This document shows, in pieces, positions 38,121 through 47,597 of a stretch of 64,000 nt of DNA. The DNA is from Rhodococcoides corynebacterioides (GTDB taxonomy: Bacteria; Actinomycetota; Actinomycetes; Mycobacteriales; Mycobacteriaceae): assembly GCF_019834675.1 (NCBI RefSeq), contig NZ_JABUBU010000001.1:892018-956017 (forward strand), in the 5' to 3' direction. Numbering within the stretch: the first letter of the stretch is position 1; each line of letters starts with the position of its first letter. The notes beneath the pieces were generated by a model. That model ran no database searches, was not told the DNA's origin, and worked only from the letters and a program-made list of their open reading frames with translations. A program made the translations under genes and the position numbers.

Positions 38121-39335
38121 TCACTTGAGCTGCGCGGAGGTCAGTCCCAGCACGCGGCGCGCCACGATGAGCTGCTGGATCTGCTGCGTGCCCTCGAAGA
38201 TGTCGAGAATCTTGGAGTCGCGCGCCCACTTCTCGAGCAGGAGATGCTGCGAATAGCCGAGCGAGCCCGCCAGTTCCACGGCCTTGAGCGTGATGTCGGA
38301 CGCGCTGCGACCGGCCTTGGCCTTGGACATGGAAGCCTGAAGGCTGTTGGGCTCCTTGTTGTCCGCCATCCACGCTGCGCGCAGTGCCAGCAGATACGCG
38401 GCCTCCCAGTCGGATTCGAGGCGGATGTACTCGGCGGCCGGAGCCGACAGGCTGTACGTCGGTGCGTCGTAATCGATGTCGACGCCCGCCTCGGTGAGAA
38501 TGCTGCGCAGCTCCTCGAGAGCAGCGCGGGCGACACCGATGGCCATGCCGGCCACGAGAGGACGGGTGTTGTCGAACGTCTGCATGACGCCGGCGAAGCC
38601 CTTGTCCGTGTCGACGTCCGGCGACCCCAGCAGGTTGTCCTTGGGGATGCGGCAGTTGTCGAGCAGCAGAGCAGCGGTGTCCGACGCCTTGATGCCGAGC
38701 TTGTGCTCGAGACGCGCGACCGACAGGCCCGGTGCGTCCCGCGGGACGACGAACGACTTGATGGCCGCCCGGCCCTTGGACTTGTCGACCGTGGCCCACA
38801 CGACGATGTGGGTGGAGCGCTCACCCGCGGTGACGTAGATCTTCTCGCCGTTGAGCACCCACTCGTCGCCGTCGAGCACGGCGGTGGTGCTGACGGCCGC
38901 GGAGTCCGAACCGAAGCTGGGCTCGGTGATGGCCATGGACGCCCACACCTTGCCGAAGCGCTCGAGCTGCTCGTCGGTGGCGACCGCGGCGATGGCCGAG
39001 TTGCCCAGGCCCTGGTAGGGGATCGACAGCGTGAGACCGACGTCGCCCCAGCAGGTTTCGATGACGTTGATCAGCGCGGCCATGTTGCCGCCGTTGGCGT
39101 TGGCGGTCTTGCTGGGCTTCGGCTCGCCGGATTCGCGGCCACCCTTGGCGCCACCGACGTCGTTGCCGGCGTCGGTCATGCCCTCGATCATGGCGGCCAT
39201 CGTGTCGAGCTCGACCGGGTAGGCGTGCTCGGCGAGGTCGTACTTGCGCGAGACCGGACGCATGATCTCGGCCGCGACCTGGTGAGCCTGGTTGGCCCCC
39301 GCCCGGAGCTTGCGAGGGAGTTCGAGATTGATCAT
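38121..39335 (-). CDS. acyl-CoA dehydrogenase (FadE23-like)
   Basis: 404 residues. Flavoenzyme that oxidises an acyl-CoA to a 2-enoyl-CoA, passing electrons to ETF. Typical motifs are ITEPSFGSDS for substrate and FAD binding and the C-terminal DIFEGTQQIQ with the putative catalytic Glu at 381. ATG 39335 is chosen because GAAGGAA precedes it. The gene follows the fadE24-like gene by 29 bp. The pair corresponds by size and order to M. tuberculosis FadE23/FadE24 (Rv3140/Rv3139), which are thought to form a two-subunit dehydrogenase. The natural substrate is unknown. Confidence 0.88.
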   Translation of the reverse strand: MINLELPRKLRAGANQAHQVAAEIMRPVSRKYDLAEHAYPVELDTMAAMIEGMTDAGNDVGGAKGGRESGEPKPSKTANANGGNMAALINVIETCWGDVGLTLSIPYQGLGNSAIAAVATDEQLERFGKVWASMAITEPSFGSDSAAVSTTAVLDGDEWVLNGEKIYVTAGERSTHIVVWATVDKSKGRAAIKSFVVPRDAPGLSVARLEHKLGIKASDTAALLLDNCRIPKDNLLGSPDVDTDKGFAGVMQTFDNTRPLVAGMAIGVARAALEELRSILTEAGVDIDYDAPTYSLSAPAAEYIRLESDWEAAYLLALRAAWMADNKEPNSLQASMSKAKAGRSASDITLKAVELAGSLGYSQHLLLEKWARDSKILDIFEGTQQIQQLIVARRVLGLTSAQLK

Positions 39336-39364
39336 GAGAGTTCCTTCGGGCTGTGGGTGGGGGA

Positions 39365-40774
39365 TCAGATCAGGACGACGCCCTCGGCGACACCGACGGC
39401 ACGCAGGTCGCGGTACCACCGCTCGACCGGGTGCTCCTTGGTGAAGCCGTGACCACCGAGGAGCTGGACGCCGTCGAGGCCGATCTGCATGCCCTTCTCG
39501 GTGGCGAAGCGACGGGCCAGGGCCGCTTCGCGTGCGAACGACAGGCCCTGCTCGGCACGCGAGGCGCCGCGCTGGACGATCAGGCGCAGACCGTCGAGCT
39601 CGATCGCGATGTTGGCCACCATGAACGCGACGGCCTGACGGTGGCTGACGGGCTCACCGAACGCGGTGCGGTCGTTGACGTAGGGCACCACGTAGTCGAG
39701 GACGGCCTTGGACGTGCCGGCCGCGAGCGCCGCCCAGCCGAGCCGGGAGAGTCGGATCGCGTCGGTGTAGTCGGCGACGCGGGTGGCGGCGTCGGCCTCA
39801 CCGAGAAGGTTGCTCTCCGGCACCGCGACGTCGTCGAGATGCAGTCGACCCAGACCGGCGGCGCGCAGGCCCATGCTGGGATCGGCCTCGACGACGAGGC
39901 CCTGGCTGTCGGACTCGACGATGAACAGCGCGGGCTTGCCGTCGAGCTCGGCGGCGACGATGAACAGCTCCGCCGATGCGGCGGCGGGGACCAGGCTCTT
40001 GAGGCCGGTCAGCTTGTACCCGCTGGGGGAGCGAACCGCCTTGGTCTGCAACGCGAAGGGGTCGAACAGCGCGCGAGGCTCCGTGACGACGAGCGCCGCA
40101 CCGGGCACCTTCTCACCGCTGAAGGCGGGGAGGTAGGTCTTCTGCTGCGCGTCCGACCCGTACTGCGTCAGTGCCACCGCGACGCCGCTGGGCGCGAGGA
40201 TCGGCAGCGCCAGGCCCATGTCGCCGTAGCCCAGCGCCTCCGCGACGAGCGCGTTGGTGACGGCGCTGCGCTCGGTCGCGACGCCGTCGAGCGACTCGGG
40301 GACGTTGATCATCGTGACGCCGAGCTCGGCCGCGCGGGCCACCAGGTCGTCGGGCGACGCCGCGGCCTCGTCCGCGTCGTGCGCCGCGGGACGCATGATC
40401 TCCTCGGCGAACTCGAGGACGGTCTCGACGATCATCTTCTGCTCGTCGTCCGGCGTGAGGTCGAAGTAGTCCGAACCCTTGGTGCTCGAGTCGGTCAGCC
40501 GGGCCGGGTCACTGCCCCCGGAGACCTTGCCGAAGGCGCGCGTCGCGGCGCCGAGCGTCTTGAATCCGGTCTTGGTGCTCTCGTACGTCACGCGGTCGAC
40601 GGTCTGACGCAGGTTGTACTTCTCGGCCAGCTCGGACCCGGTCAGCTTGGTGAGAACCCGCATCGCGGTGCCGATGGCATCACGCTTGATGGGGTTCAGA
40701 CCGGGGGCGGACGTGTCGCGCACCGGGCGCTTGGCTCCCGTGCCGGCGGTAGGGGCGGTGCCGTTCTTCGTCAT
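39365..40774 (-). CDS. acyl-CoA dehydrogenase family protein (FadE24-like), probable partner subunit
   Basis: 469 residues, longer than its neighbour by an N-terminal extension (about 90 residues) before the dehydrogenase fold begins at SDYFDLTPDDEQ. The usual IxEGTxxIQ motif with the catalytic Glu is missing: the C-terminus reads WYRDLRAVGVAEGVVLI. It therefore probably contributes FAD-binding or structure to a heteromer with the downstream FadE23-like protein. ATG 40774 is preferred over GTG 40780. Two palindromic operators and a -10 TAAGAT lie just upstream, indicating local repression by a TetR-type factor encoded elsewhere. Confidence 0.85.
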   Translation of the reverse strand: MTKNGTAPTAGTGAKRPVRDTSAPGLNPIKRDAIGTAMRVLTKLTGSELAEKYNLRQTVDRVTYESTKTGFKTLGAATRAFGKVSGGSDPARLTDSSTKGSDYFDLTPDDEQKMIVETVLEFAEEIMRPAAHDADEAAASPDDLVARAAELGVTMINVPESLDGVATERSAVTNALVAEALGYGDMGLALPILAPSGVAVALTQYGSDAQQKTYLPAFSGEKVPGAALVVTEPRALFDPFALQTKAVRSPSGYKLTGLKSLVPAAASAELFIVAAELDGKPALFIVESDSQGLVVEADPSMGLRAAGLGRLHLDDVAVPESNLLGEADAATRVADYTDAIRLSRLGWAALAAGTSKAVLDYVVPYVNDRTAFGEPVSHRQAVAFMVANIAIELDGLRLIVQRGASRAEQGLSFAREAALARRFATEKGMQIGLDGVQLLGGHGFTKEHPVERWYRDLRAVGVAEGVVLI

Positions 40775-40815
40775 GATCACCAGCTGTTTCTCGGTGTTCG
40801 GTCGGGGACGGCACT

Positions 40816-40864
40816 ATCTTACTCGGCGGTAAGTTCGGTGTCTACCACGCGGTAAGTTACCGCG
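40816..40864 (-). promoter_or_regulatory. promoter and two palindromic operators of the fadE24-fadE23-like operon
   Basis: Operator 1 is TTACTCGGCGGTAA (40819-40832), a TTAC/GTAA inverted repeat overlapping a minus-strand -10 TAAGAT (40816-40821). Operator 2 is the perfect palindrome CGCGGTAAGTTACCGCG (40848-40864). The arms GGTAA/TTACC are shared. The layout fits repression by a TetR-family protein. The hisN-like stop lies only 3 bp beyond operator 2. Confidence 0.65.
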
Positions 40865-40866
40865 GG

Positions 40867-41691
40867 TCACAACGGCTGTTGTGTGTTCCGCCCCGACCGC
40901 AGCGCGTCCAGCACGTGGTCGTGCAACAACCCGTTGGTGGCGACGGCACTGCCCGCGTGCGGACCGGCCGTGCCGTCGAGACCGCCGAACCGCCCGCCGG
41001 CCTCGCGGACCAGGACGTCGAGCGGGGCGAGATCCCACAGCGACACCTCGGGTTCGAGCGCGATGTCGATCGCTCCCTCCGCGACGAAGCAGTAGGAGAG
41101 GAAGTCCCCGTACCCGCGCACCCGCCAGACCTCGTCGGTGAGGTCGAGGAAGGGCTCGCGCAGTCCGGCGTCCTTCCATCCCGACAGGGACGAGAAGCCC
41201 AGGCTGGCCGACGCCGGTGACCGCACCGTCGAGACGGACAGGCGGCGCGGCTCCCCGCCGTGCACCGTGGCGAAGGCGCCGAGGCCGCTCGCGGCCCACC
41301 ATCGCCGTCCGAGTGCCGGCGCACTCACCACGCCGACCACCGGCACGCCGTCGACCAGCAGCGCGATCAGCGACGCCCAGATCGGCACGCCGCGCACGAA
41401 GCTCTTGGTTCCGTCGATCGGGTCGAGCACCCACTGTCGCCCGGAGAACGACGCGCGCCCGCCGAACTCCTCGCCGAGCACGTCGTCGTCCGGTCGCTCG
41501 GTCGACAGCACCTCGCGCAGGGCGGTCTCGACGGCGAGGTCCGCGTCCGACACGGGGGTGAGATCGGGCTTGTCGTCGACTCGGAGATCCACGGCCAGGA
41601 AGCGATCGGCGGTGATGGCGTCGGCGACGTCGGCGAGTCGCCGCGCCAGGAGGAGGTCGTCGGGCGTGGTCTCGGGGGAGGACGGAGTCAC
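40867..41691 (-). CDS. hisN: inositol-monophosphatase-family phosphatase, HisN-like histidinol-phosphatase
   Basis: 274 residues. The Mg-binding motifs of the family are clear: GEEFG with E74/E75, [10 protein letters not shown] with D90 and D93, and a late WDLAPLDVL Asp. In actinobacteria the close homologue Rv3137 is the histidinol-phosphatase of histidine synthesis, so the same role is likely. Other substrates such as inositol phosphates or PAP cannot be excluded. The GTG start at 41691 is used as no better codon is near. The gene is divergent from prfB, 39 bp apart, as in M. tuberculosis relatives it lies near the fadE23/24 pair. Confidence 0.78.
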   Translation of the reverse strand: MTPSSPETTPDDLLLARRLADVADAITADRFLAVDLRVDDKPDLTPVSDADLAVETALREVLSTERPDDDVLGEEFGGRASFSGRQWVLDPIDGTKSFVRGVPIWASLIALLVDGVPVVGVVSAPALGRRWWAASGLGAFATVHGGEPRRLSVSTVRSPASASLGFSSLSGWKDAGLREPFLDLTDEVWRVRGYGDFLSYCFVAEGAIDIALEPEVSLWDLAPLDVLVREAGGRFGGLDGTAGPHAGSAVATNGLLHDHVLDALRSGRNTQQPL

Positions 41692-41717
41692 GGGTCAGGA
41701 CGCTACTGCGCTGGCGG

Positions 41718-41723
41718 TAACCT
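41718..41723 (+). promoter_or_regulatory. -10 box TAACCT of a leaderless prfB transcript
   Basis: TAACCT ends 7 nt before the GTG at 41731. No ribosome binding site fits. Confidence 0.5.
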
Positions 41724-41730
41724 CGTCTGC

Positions 41731-42846
41731 GTGCATCCCGACGTAGCCGCTGACATCGCCGAACTCGACACGACCCTCAAGACGGTGGAGTCGGTCCTCG
41801 ACGTCGAGGAACTGCGCCGCCGGATCGACGAGCTCGAGCACCAGGCGGCGGACCCGGAACTGTGGAACGACCAGGACCACGCCCAGCAGGTCACCAGCAC
41901 GCTCAGTCACGCCCAGGCCGAGCTGCGCCGCGTGGAGGAGCTGCGGCAGCGCCTCGACGACCTTCCCGTGCTGTACGAACTCGCCGAGGCGGAGGAGGGG
42001 GAGGCGGCCGCGGAGGCCACCGCCGACGCGGACGCCGAGCGTCTGTCGCTGCACGGCGACATCGAGCAGCTCGAGGTGCGCACGCTGCTGTCGGGCGAGT
42101 ACGACAAGCGCGACGCCCTGGTCAACATCCGCTCCGGCGCCGGCGGTATCGACGCGGCGGACTGGGCCGAGATGCTCATGCGGATGTACATCCGCTGGGC
42201 GGAGAAGCACGGCTACGGCGTCGAGGTCTACGACACCTCGTACGCCGAGGAAGCGGGCATCAAGAGCGCGACCTTCGCGGTGAAGGCGCCCTACAGCTAC
42301 GGCACGCTGTCCATCGAGCAGGGCACCCACCGGTTGGTGCGGATCAGCCCGTTCGACAACCAGGGTCGTCGTCAGACGTCGTTCGCCGAGGTCGAGGTGC
42401 TCCCCGTCGTGGAGACCACCGACCACATCGACATTCCGGAGAACGACGTCCGTGTGGACGTCTACCGGTCGTCCGGGCCCGGTGGACAGTCGGTCAACAC
42501 CACGGACTCGGCGGTGCGTCTGACGCACATCCCGACGGGCATCGTGGTGACCTGTCAGAACGAGAAGTCGCAGCTGCAGAACAAGGTGTCCGCCATGCGC
42601 GTGCTCCAGGCCAAGCTGCTCGAGGTCAAACGCAAGGAGGAGCGCGCCGAGATGGACGCGCTCAAGGGCGACGGGGGTAGCTCGTGGGGAAATCAGATGC
42701 GGTCGTACGTGCTGCATCCGTACCAAATGGTCAAGGACCTGCGGACGGAGCACGAGGTCAACAACCCGTCGGCGGTGCTCGACGGTGACATCGACGGGTT
42801 CATCGAGTCCGGCATCCGCTGGCGGATGCGTGCCGACGGGGAGTGA
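41731..42846 (+). CDS. prfB: peptide chain release factor 2
   Basis: 371 residues. Ends translation at UGA and UAA. The peptidyl-hydrolysis motif GGQ is at 251-253 and the stop-codon recognition tripeptide SPF at 206-208, which marks RF2 rather than RF1. There is no programmed frameshift site: the frame is continuous from GTG 41731. The 7-nt distance to TAACCT predicts a leaderless transcript. mscS-like, a membrane protein gene, ftsE, ftsX and smpB follow in the order of Rv3105c-Rv3100c. Confidence 0.96.
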   Translation: MHPDVAADIAELDTTLKTVESVLDVEELRRRIDELEHQAADPELWNDQDHAQQVTSTLSHAQAELRRVEELRQRLDDLPVLYELAEAEEGEAAAEATADADAERLSLHGDIEQLEVRTLLSGEYDKRDALVNIRSGAGGIDAADWAEMLMRMYIRWAEKHGYGVEVYDTSYAEEAGIKSATFAVKAPYSYGTLSIEQGTHRLVRISPFDNQGRRQTSFAEVEVLPVVETTDHIDIPENDVRVDVYRSSGPGGQSVNTTDSAVRLTHIPTGIVVTCQNEKSQLQNKVSAMRVLQAKLLEVKRKEERAEMDALKGDGGSSWGNQMRSYVLHPYQMVKDLRTEHEVNNPSAVLDGDIDGFIESGIRWRMRADGE

Positions 42847-42849
42847 TCG

Positions 42850-43737
42850 GTGAGCGCCGTCTGGCCCCTGCCGCCCGACTTCGTCTTCTGGCTCCAGAAC
42901 AACTTCCTCGAGATCGTCCTGTGGATCCTCGGGGGCATGTTGGCCGCGCGTGCGGTGAACTGGGCCGGGGCGAAGATCACGGGCCGCATCGATCGCACGT
43001 ACCAGCAGACCGACGCGTTGATCCGGACCGAGACCGCCAAGCACCGGCACTCGGTCGCCCAGGTGGTGACCTGGGTGGTGATCGCGCTGATCTACGTGCT
43101 GGTCGCCATCCGGGTGCTGCAGCGTCTCGGATTTCCCATCACCAGCCTCGTCGCGCCCGCGACGGTGCTCGGCGCCGCGTTGGGCTTCGGCGCACAGCGC
43201 ATCGTGCAGGACATCCTCTCGGGCTTCTTCATCATCACCGAACGCCAGTACGGCTACGGCGACGTCGTCCAGCTGGCCATCACCGGCACGGCCGGTGACG
43301 CCGTCGGCACCGTCGAGGACGTGACCCTGCGCGTGACCCGGGTCCGATCGGCGGAGGGCGAGGTGATCACCGTCCCGAACGGGCAGATCGTCAAGGCGGT
43401 GAACCTGTCCAAGGACTGGGCCCGCGCCGTCATCGACGTGCCGGTCCCGCCCACCGCCGACCTGTCCGCCGTCACCGACCTGCTGCGCACGGTGGGCCAG
43501 GAGGCGCACCGGGACCGCCGGCTCGCGGAGCTGCTCCTCGACGAGCCGACCGTCATGGGCGTCGAGAGCATCGAGGTCGACCAGGTGAATCTCCGGCTGG
43601 TCGCGCGCACCCTGCCCGGCAAGCAGTTCGAGGTCGGGCGCGAATTGCGCGCGCGTATCGCCATCACGTTGCGACGCAACGGCATCACCGTCTCTCCGGA
43701 ACTGTCCGCGGATCGTCCGATGGGGAGTGTGCAGTGA
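42850..43737 (+). CDS. small-conductance mechanosensitive channel (MscS family)
   Basis: 295 residues. Two or three membrane segments precede the pore helix, recognisable as ATVLGAALGFGAQRIVQDILSGFF, and a cytoplasmic beta domain follows with VTLRVTRVRSAEGEVITVPNGQI. It would release solutes under hypo-osmotic shock. GTG 42850 lies 3 bp after the prfB stop, so the two genes are cotranscribed. The last base pairs overlap the next gene (GTGA). Confidence 0.9.
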   Translation: MSAVWPLPPDFVFWLQNNFLEIVLWILGGMLAARAVNWAGAKITGRIDRTYQQTDALIRTETAKHRHSVAQVVTWVVIALIYVLVAIRVLQRLGFPITSLVAPATVLGAALGFGAQRIVQDILSGFFIITERQYGYGDVVQLAITGTAGDAVGTVEDVTLRVTRVRSAEGEVITVPNGQIVKAVNLSKDWARAVIDVPVPPTADLSAVTDLLRTVGQEAHRDRRLAELLLDEPTVMGVESIEVDQVNLRLVARTLPGKQFEVGRELRARIAITLRRNGITVSPELSADRPMGSVQ

Positions 43738-44246
43738 GTCCGGATCAGCCGACCCCCGACGGGCCGACCCCCGAACGGCCGGACCCCGATCGGGACCGTC
43801 CCGAGCAGACGCCCGGCGCGCAGCAGCAGACGCGGACGCGACCCGGCATGGGTTGGCTCTCCCGCGTCCCGAGCCACCTGCCCGGCGGCTTCCGGACAAC
43901 GACCGTGGCGATGGTCGTCGCGTTCCTCCTGGTGCTTCTGCTGTGGAACGCAGTGCGCTTCGACCCAAGGAAGAACGAGAACTCGCCGGTCTACGTCCCG
44001 CCGACCCCCGTCGAGACGACGACGCCCGCCCCGGTGCCGAGCTCGACCGTCGCGCCGACGTTCACCTCGACCACGCCGACCACCACCGCCGTCACGCCGA
44101 CACAGGACCCGGACGCCGACGGCTCGAATCCCGCTACCTCGGTGACCGGGACGACGGCCCCGACCACCACCACCCGCGCGCCGGGGCTGCAGTTGCCGGT
44201 CCTTCCGGGCTTCGGCCCGCCGGCGACGACGACGACGGCGCCGTGA
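43734..44246 (+). CDS. single-span membrane protein with Thr/Pro-rich extracytoplasmic region
   Basis: 170 residues. A Pro/Asp-rich cytoplasmic tail (about 60 residues) leads to one membrane span (TTVAMVVAFLLVLLLWNAV), then a Thr/Pro-rich outer region and a short Leu/Pro end. No family is recognised, but a Pro-rich membrane protein stands at the same place (Rv3103c) before ftsEX in M. tuberculosis. It may work with FtsEX at the cell wall; this is a guess from order. GTG 43734 overlaps the channel gene stop. Confidence 0.75.
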   Translation: MSPDQPTPDGPTPERPDPDRDRPEQTPGAQQQTRTRPGMGWLSRVPSHLPGGFRTTTVAMVVAFLLVLLLWNAVRFDPRKNENSPVYVPPTPVETTTPAPVPSSTVAPTFTSTTPTTTAVTPTQDPDADGSNPATSVTGTTAPTTTTRAPGLQLPVLPGFGPPATTTTAP

Positions 44247-44329
44247 CCCCGCCCCCACGGCCCCGCGTGGCCGTGGCGCCGCGGCCCCGCGCGGCTGTGC
44301 CCCCGCCTCCGCGGCCCCGCGCGTCGTAG
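44247..44329 (+). repeat. GC-rich imperfect repeats between the Thr/Pro-rich protein gene and ftsE
   Basis: Three variants of CACGGCCCCGCG or CGCGGCCCCGCG at about 30-bp spacing, including a short inverted repeat CCACG...CGTGG. They could act as a terminator or be remnants of slippage. A neighbouring frame continues through them as Pro/Arg repeats but is not supported as coding. Confidence 0.5.
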
Positions 44330-44354
44330 CCGGGGTCCGGGGGACGGCGGTGGC

Positions 44355-44360
44355 TACACT
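44355..44360 (+). promoter_or_regulatory. -10 box TACACT of a leaderless ftsE transcript
   Basis: TACACT ends 8 nt before the GTG at 44369. No ribosome binding site fits between. Confidence 0.55.
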
Positions 44361-44368
44361 GGCGTCCC

Positions 44369-45058
44369 GTGATCAGCGTGGAGAACGTCTCGAAGTCCTA
44401 CAAGTCGTCGACACGCCCCGCGTTGGACAAGGTGTCCGTGACCATCGACAAGGGGGAGTTCGTCTTCCTCATCGGCCCCTCGGGGTCGGGGAAGTCGACG
44501 TTCATGCGGCTGCTGCTGCGGGAAGAGGTGCCGACGTCCGGCACCATCCGCGTCGCGGATTTCGACGTGACCAAGCTGGCCGGCCGACGGGTGCCCAAGT
44601 TGCGCCAGTCCATCGGCTGCGTCTTCCAGGACTTCCGCCTGCTGCAGAACAAGACGGTGTCCGAGAACGTCGCGTTCGCCCTCGAGGTGATCGGCAAGCA
44701 GCGGGCCATGATCGAACGCACGGTGCCCGAGGTTCTGGAACTGGTGGGCCTGTCCGGCAAGGCGGACCGGCTGCCCAGCGAGCTCTCCGGCGGTGAGCAG
44801 CAGCGAGTCGCGGTGGCGCGGGCCTTCGTCAACCGTCCCCTGGTCCTGCTCGCCGACGAGCCCACCGGCAACCTCGACCCGGACACCAGCCAGGACATCA
44901 TGCTGCTGCTCGAGCGCATCAACCGCACCGGAACGACGGTGCTCATGGCCACCCACGACAACCACATCGTCGACTCGATGCGCCGACGCGTCGTCGAGCT
45001 CGACAACGGACGCGTGGTGCGCGACGAGGCGCGCGGCGTCTACGGCGTCGGCCGCTGA
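44369..45058 (+). CDS. ftsE: cell division ATP-binding protein FtsE
   Basis: 229-residue ABC ATPase. Walker [10 protein letters not shown] at 36-44, signature LSGGEQQR, Walker B VLLADEPT and a switch His in ATHDNHI are all present. With FtsX it forms the divisome complex that activates extracellular peptidoglycan hydrolases, RipC type in mycobacteria. The GTG start is 8 nt after TACACT. ftsX follows after 51 nt. Confidence 0.97.
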   Translation: MISVENVSKSYKSSTRPALDKVSVTIDKGEFVFLIGPSGSGKSTFMRLLLREEVPTSGTIRVADFDVTKLAGRRVPKLRQSIGCVFQDFRLLQNKTVSENVAFALEVIGKQRAMIERTVPEVLELVGLSGKADRLPSELSGGEQQRVAVARAFVNRPLVLLADEPTGNLDPDTSQDIMLLLERINRTGTTVLMATHDNHIVDSMRRRVVELDNGRVVRDEARGVYGVGR

Positions 45059-45109
45059 GCCCGCCCCGAACGCCGGCAGACATTCCCGACCGCAGACGAA
45101 AGACGACCA

Positions 45110-46015
45110 GTGCGCGCTAGCTTCCTGTTCGGCGAGGTCTTCACCGGACTCCGCCGGAACATCACCATGACCATCGCCATGATCCTCACGACGGCGATCT
45201 CGCTCGGCCTGTTCGGTGGCGGTCTGCTCGTGGTGCAGATGGCGAACAAGACCCAGCAGATCTTCCTGGACCGGGTCGAGGTGCAGATCTTCCTCACCGA
45301 CGACATCTCGTCCACCGACCCGCAGTGCACCTCGGACATCTGCGCGGGGTTGCGCTCCGATCTGGAGTCGACGCCGTCGGTGGTGTCCGTGCAGTACCTG
45401 AACCGGGACGACGCCGTCGCCGACGCGACGGACCGCGTGTTCCGCGATCAGCCCGAGCTCGCCTCGCTCGTCTCACCGGACAGCTTCCCGGCGTCGTTCA
45501 AGGTCAAGCTCAGCGACCCGGAGCGCTTCGGAGTGATCGACGACGAGTTCGGTCTGCGTCCGGGTGTGCAGAGCGTGCTCAACCAGCGGGACCTGGTCGA
45601 CCGGCTGTTCAGTGTGCTGGCCGGTGTGCGGAACGCCGCGTTCGCGGTCGCGGTGGTCCAGGCGATCGCCGCCGTGCTGCTCATCGCGAACATGGTGCAG
45701 ATCGCCGCGTTCACCCGCCGCACCGAAGTGGGCATCATGCGCCTGGTCGGTGCCACCCGCTGGTACACCCAGTTGCCGTTCCTGCTCGAGGCGGTGGTGG
45801 CGTCGCTCATCGGCGCGGCGCTCGCGATCGCCGGGCTGTTCACGGCGAAGGCCGGGTTCGTCGACTCCGTCCTCGGCGATCTCTACCAGGCCAACATCCT
45901 GGCCCGCATCACCACCAGCGACGTCCTCCTGGTGTCGCCGGTGCTTCTGGTGGTGGGCGTCGGGATGGCGACGGTGACGTCGTACGTGACGTTGCGCCTC
46001 TACGTGCGCCACTAG
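45110..46015 (+). CDS. ftsX: cell division protein FtsX
   Basis: 301 residues. One N-terminal membrane span is followed by a large extracytoplasmic domain (about residues 45-165, with two Cys in a loop), then three spans and the end. This is the FtsX fold. [20 protein letters not shown] at the N-terminus and the [20 protein letters not shown] cytoplasmic loop, which contacts FtsE, are typical. GTG 45110 starts the protein at the conserved MRASF. smpB follows 134 bp later. Confidence 0.96.
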   Translation: MRASFLFGEVFTGLRRNITMTIAMILTTAISLGLFGGGLLVVQMANKTQQIFLDRVEVQIFLTDDISSTDPQCTSDICAGLRSDLESTPSVVSVQYLNRDDAVADATDRVFRDQPELASLVSPDSFPASFKVKLSDPERFGVIDDEFGLRPGVQSVLNQRDLVDRLFSVLAGVRNAAFAVAVVQAIAAVLLIANMVQIAAFTRRTEVGIMRLVGATRWYTQLPFLLEAVVASLIGAALAIAGLFTAKAGFVDSVLGDLYQANILARITTSDVLLVSPVLLVVGVGMATVTSYVTLRLYVRH

Positions 46016-46149
46016 GAACCCGCGAGTCACGGCACACCGGAGAGCGACGGCACACCGGGAACAAACGGCTGGACGCCGTCCTTATCCTTGGCTCGACGGC
46101 GTTACGACCGGCCCACACCACTCGCTCGACCCGACAGAGGAGATCCACC

Positions 46150-46623
46150 GTGAAGGAGAAAGGTCGCAAGGCCATTGCGACCAACCGCAAGGCCCGACAC
46201 AACTACACCATCCTCGACGTCTACGAAGCGGGCGTCGCCCTGGTGGGCACCGAGGTGAAGAGCCTGCGCGACGGCAAGGCGTCGCTGGCGGACGCCTTCG
46301 CCACCGTCGACGACGGTGAGGTCTGGCTGCGCGGACTCCACATCCCGGAATACATGCAGGGCAGCTGGACCAATCACGCTCCCCGTCGCAACCGCAAGCT
46401 CCTGCTGCACAAGCGGGAGATCGAGCATCTCGTGGGCAAGACGCGGGAAGGCAACATCACGCTCGTGCCGCTGTCGATGTACTTCAACGAGGGCAAGGTC
46501 AAGGTCGAACTCGCGCTCGCCAAGGGCAAGCAGGACTACGACAAGCGGCAGGATCTCGCCCGACGCACCGCCGAGCGCGAGGTGACCCGCGAGCTCGGTC
46601 GCCGGATCAAGGGCATGAGATGA
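46150..46623 (+). CDS. smpB: SsrA-binding protein SmpB
   Basis: 157 residues. Delivers tmRNA to stalled ribosomes. The start [19 protein letters not shown] and the core [18 protein letters not shown], the [14 protein letters not shown] helix region and the basic C-terminal tail ending RRIKGMR are all typical. GTG 46150 follows GAGGAGA, 8 nt upstream. The ssrA gene lies 2.5 kb downstream, after two intervening genes. The gene end is part of a 29-bp tandem repeat. Confidence 0.97.
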   Translation: MKEKGRKAIATNRKARHNYTILDVYEAGVALVGTEVKSLRDGKASLADAFATVDDGEVWLRGLHIPEYMQGSWTNHAPRRNRKLLLHKREIEHLVGKTREGNITLVPLSMYFNEGKVKVELALAKGKQDYDKRQDLARRTAEREVTRELGRRIKGMR

Positions 46624-46680
46624 CGACCTCCGTCGTCGGGGGCATGCGATGACGACCTCCGTCGTCGGGGGCATGCGCTG
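46612..46680 (+). repeat. 29-bp tandem repeat covering the smpB stop codon
   Basis: Units at 46612-46640 and 46641-46669, with a partial third at 46670-46680. The first holds the smpB stop; the third holds the likely start of the EamA gene. It is the third case in this window of a duplication across a stop codon. Confidence 0.92.
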
Positions 46681-47547
46681 ACCGCTGTTCTCCTCGCGTT
46701 GCTCGCGGCCGTCGGTTACGGCGTCAGCGACTTCGTGGGGGGCGTCGCCTCGCGCCGGGTCGCCGCGCTGCGCGTGGTCATCGTGTCGTACCCCGTGTCG
46801 GTGATCGTCGTCGCCGTGGCCGTCCCGTTCGTCGGTGGATCGCCGACGACGTCGTCGATGCTCTGGGGAGCGCTGTCCGGCATCGCCGGTGGCGTCGCGG
46901 TGTGGTGGTTCTATCTGGCTCTGGCCGGCGGGCCGATGGCCGTCGTCTCACCCGTCACCGCGGTGCTCGTCGCCGGGGTGCCCGTGGTGATCGGTCTCGC
47001 GGTCGGGGAGCGGCCGGGAACGCTCGCCTACGTCGGCATCGTCGCCGCTCTCGTGGCCGTCGTCCTGGTCAGCAAGGAATCCCCGGACGAGGCGGCGGGC
47101 GAGGTCGCGGGTGGACGGGTGTTGCGATTCACCCCGCGGATCGCGCTGCTCACGGTCGCGTCCGGGGTGGCGTTCGCCGGCACGTTCGTGTGTCTCGACC
47201 GTGCCGGGGGCGACGACACGGGATTGTGGCCGCTGTTGGCGAGCCGTCTCGCCGCCACCGCTCTCGTGTGGGTCGTGGCGCTGTCCACCGGGTCGTTCTC
47301 CGCGCCGCGGGGCAGCGTGCTGCACCTGGCGGCGGGCATCGCACTGCTCGACGTGGTCGCCAACGCCGCGCTGCTGTTCGCCTTCCAGGGTGGACTGCTG
47401 TCGCTGACGAGCGTGATCGCCTCGCTGTATCCGGCCGCCACCGTGCTGCTGGCGATGGTGATGCTCGGGGAGCGCGTGGGCACGGTGCAGAAGGTCGGCA
47501 TGGTGCTCGCGCTGGGGGCCGTCGGACTCATCGCCGGAACCGGCTGA
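46678..47547 (+). CDS. EamA/DMT-family transporter
   Basis: 289 residues if started at CTG 46678, 282 from TTG 46699; no ATG or GTG lies between the upstream stop and TTG 46699. The CTG start gives MTAVLLALLAAVGYGVSDF, a complete first membrane span. Ten hydrophobic spans in two repeats mark the drug/metabolite transporter superfamily. The substrate is unknown. The CTG lies in the third unit of a tandem repeat derived from the smpB end; a G-rich run CGGGGG about 10 nt before it could act as binding site. The start may have been altered by the repeat. Confidence 0.8.
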   Translation: MTAVLLALLAAVGYGVSDFVGGVASRRVAALRVVIVSYPVSVIVVAVAVPFVGGSPTTSSMLWGALSGIAGGVAVWWFYLALAGGPMAVVSPVTAVLVAGVPVVIGLAVGERPGTLAYVGIVAALVAVVLVSKESPDEAAGEVAGGRVLRFTPRIALLTVASGVAFAGTFVCLDRAGGDDTGLWPLLASRLAATALVWVVALSTGSFSAPRGSVLHLAAGIALLDVVANAALLFAFQGGLLSLTSVIASLYPAATVLLAMVMLGERVGTVQKVGMVLALGAVGLIAGTG

Positions 47548-47597
47548 TCGGTCCGCCCCGACTCGTTGTGCGCGGGCCTCTGCTACGAATGGAGTGC

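Noticed and set aside
41731..41850. programmed +1 frameshift in prfB
   Set aside because: The frame is continuous from GTG 41731, with no in-frame UGA or slippery CTTTGA.
44246..44329. Pro/Arg-rich frame continuing past the Thr/Pro-rich membrane protein gene
   Set aside because: It is in a different frame, repeats only PPPRPR-like units and reflects a GC-rich repeat; the membrane protein frame ends with a clear stop.
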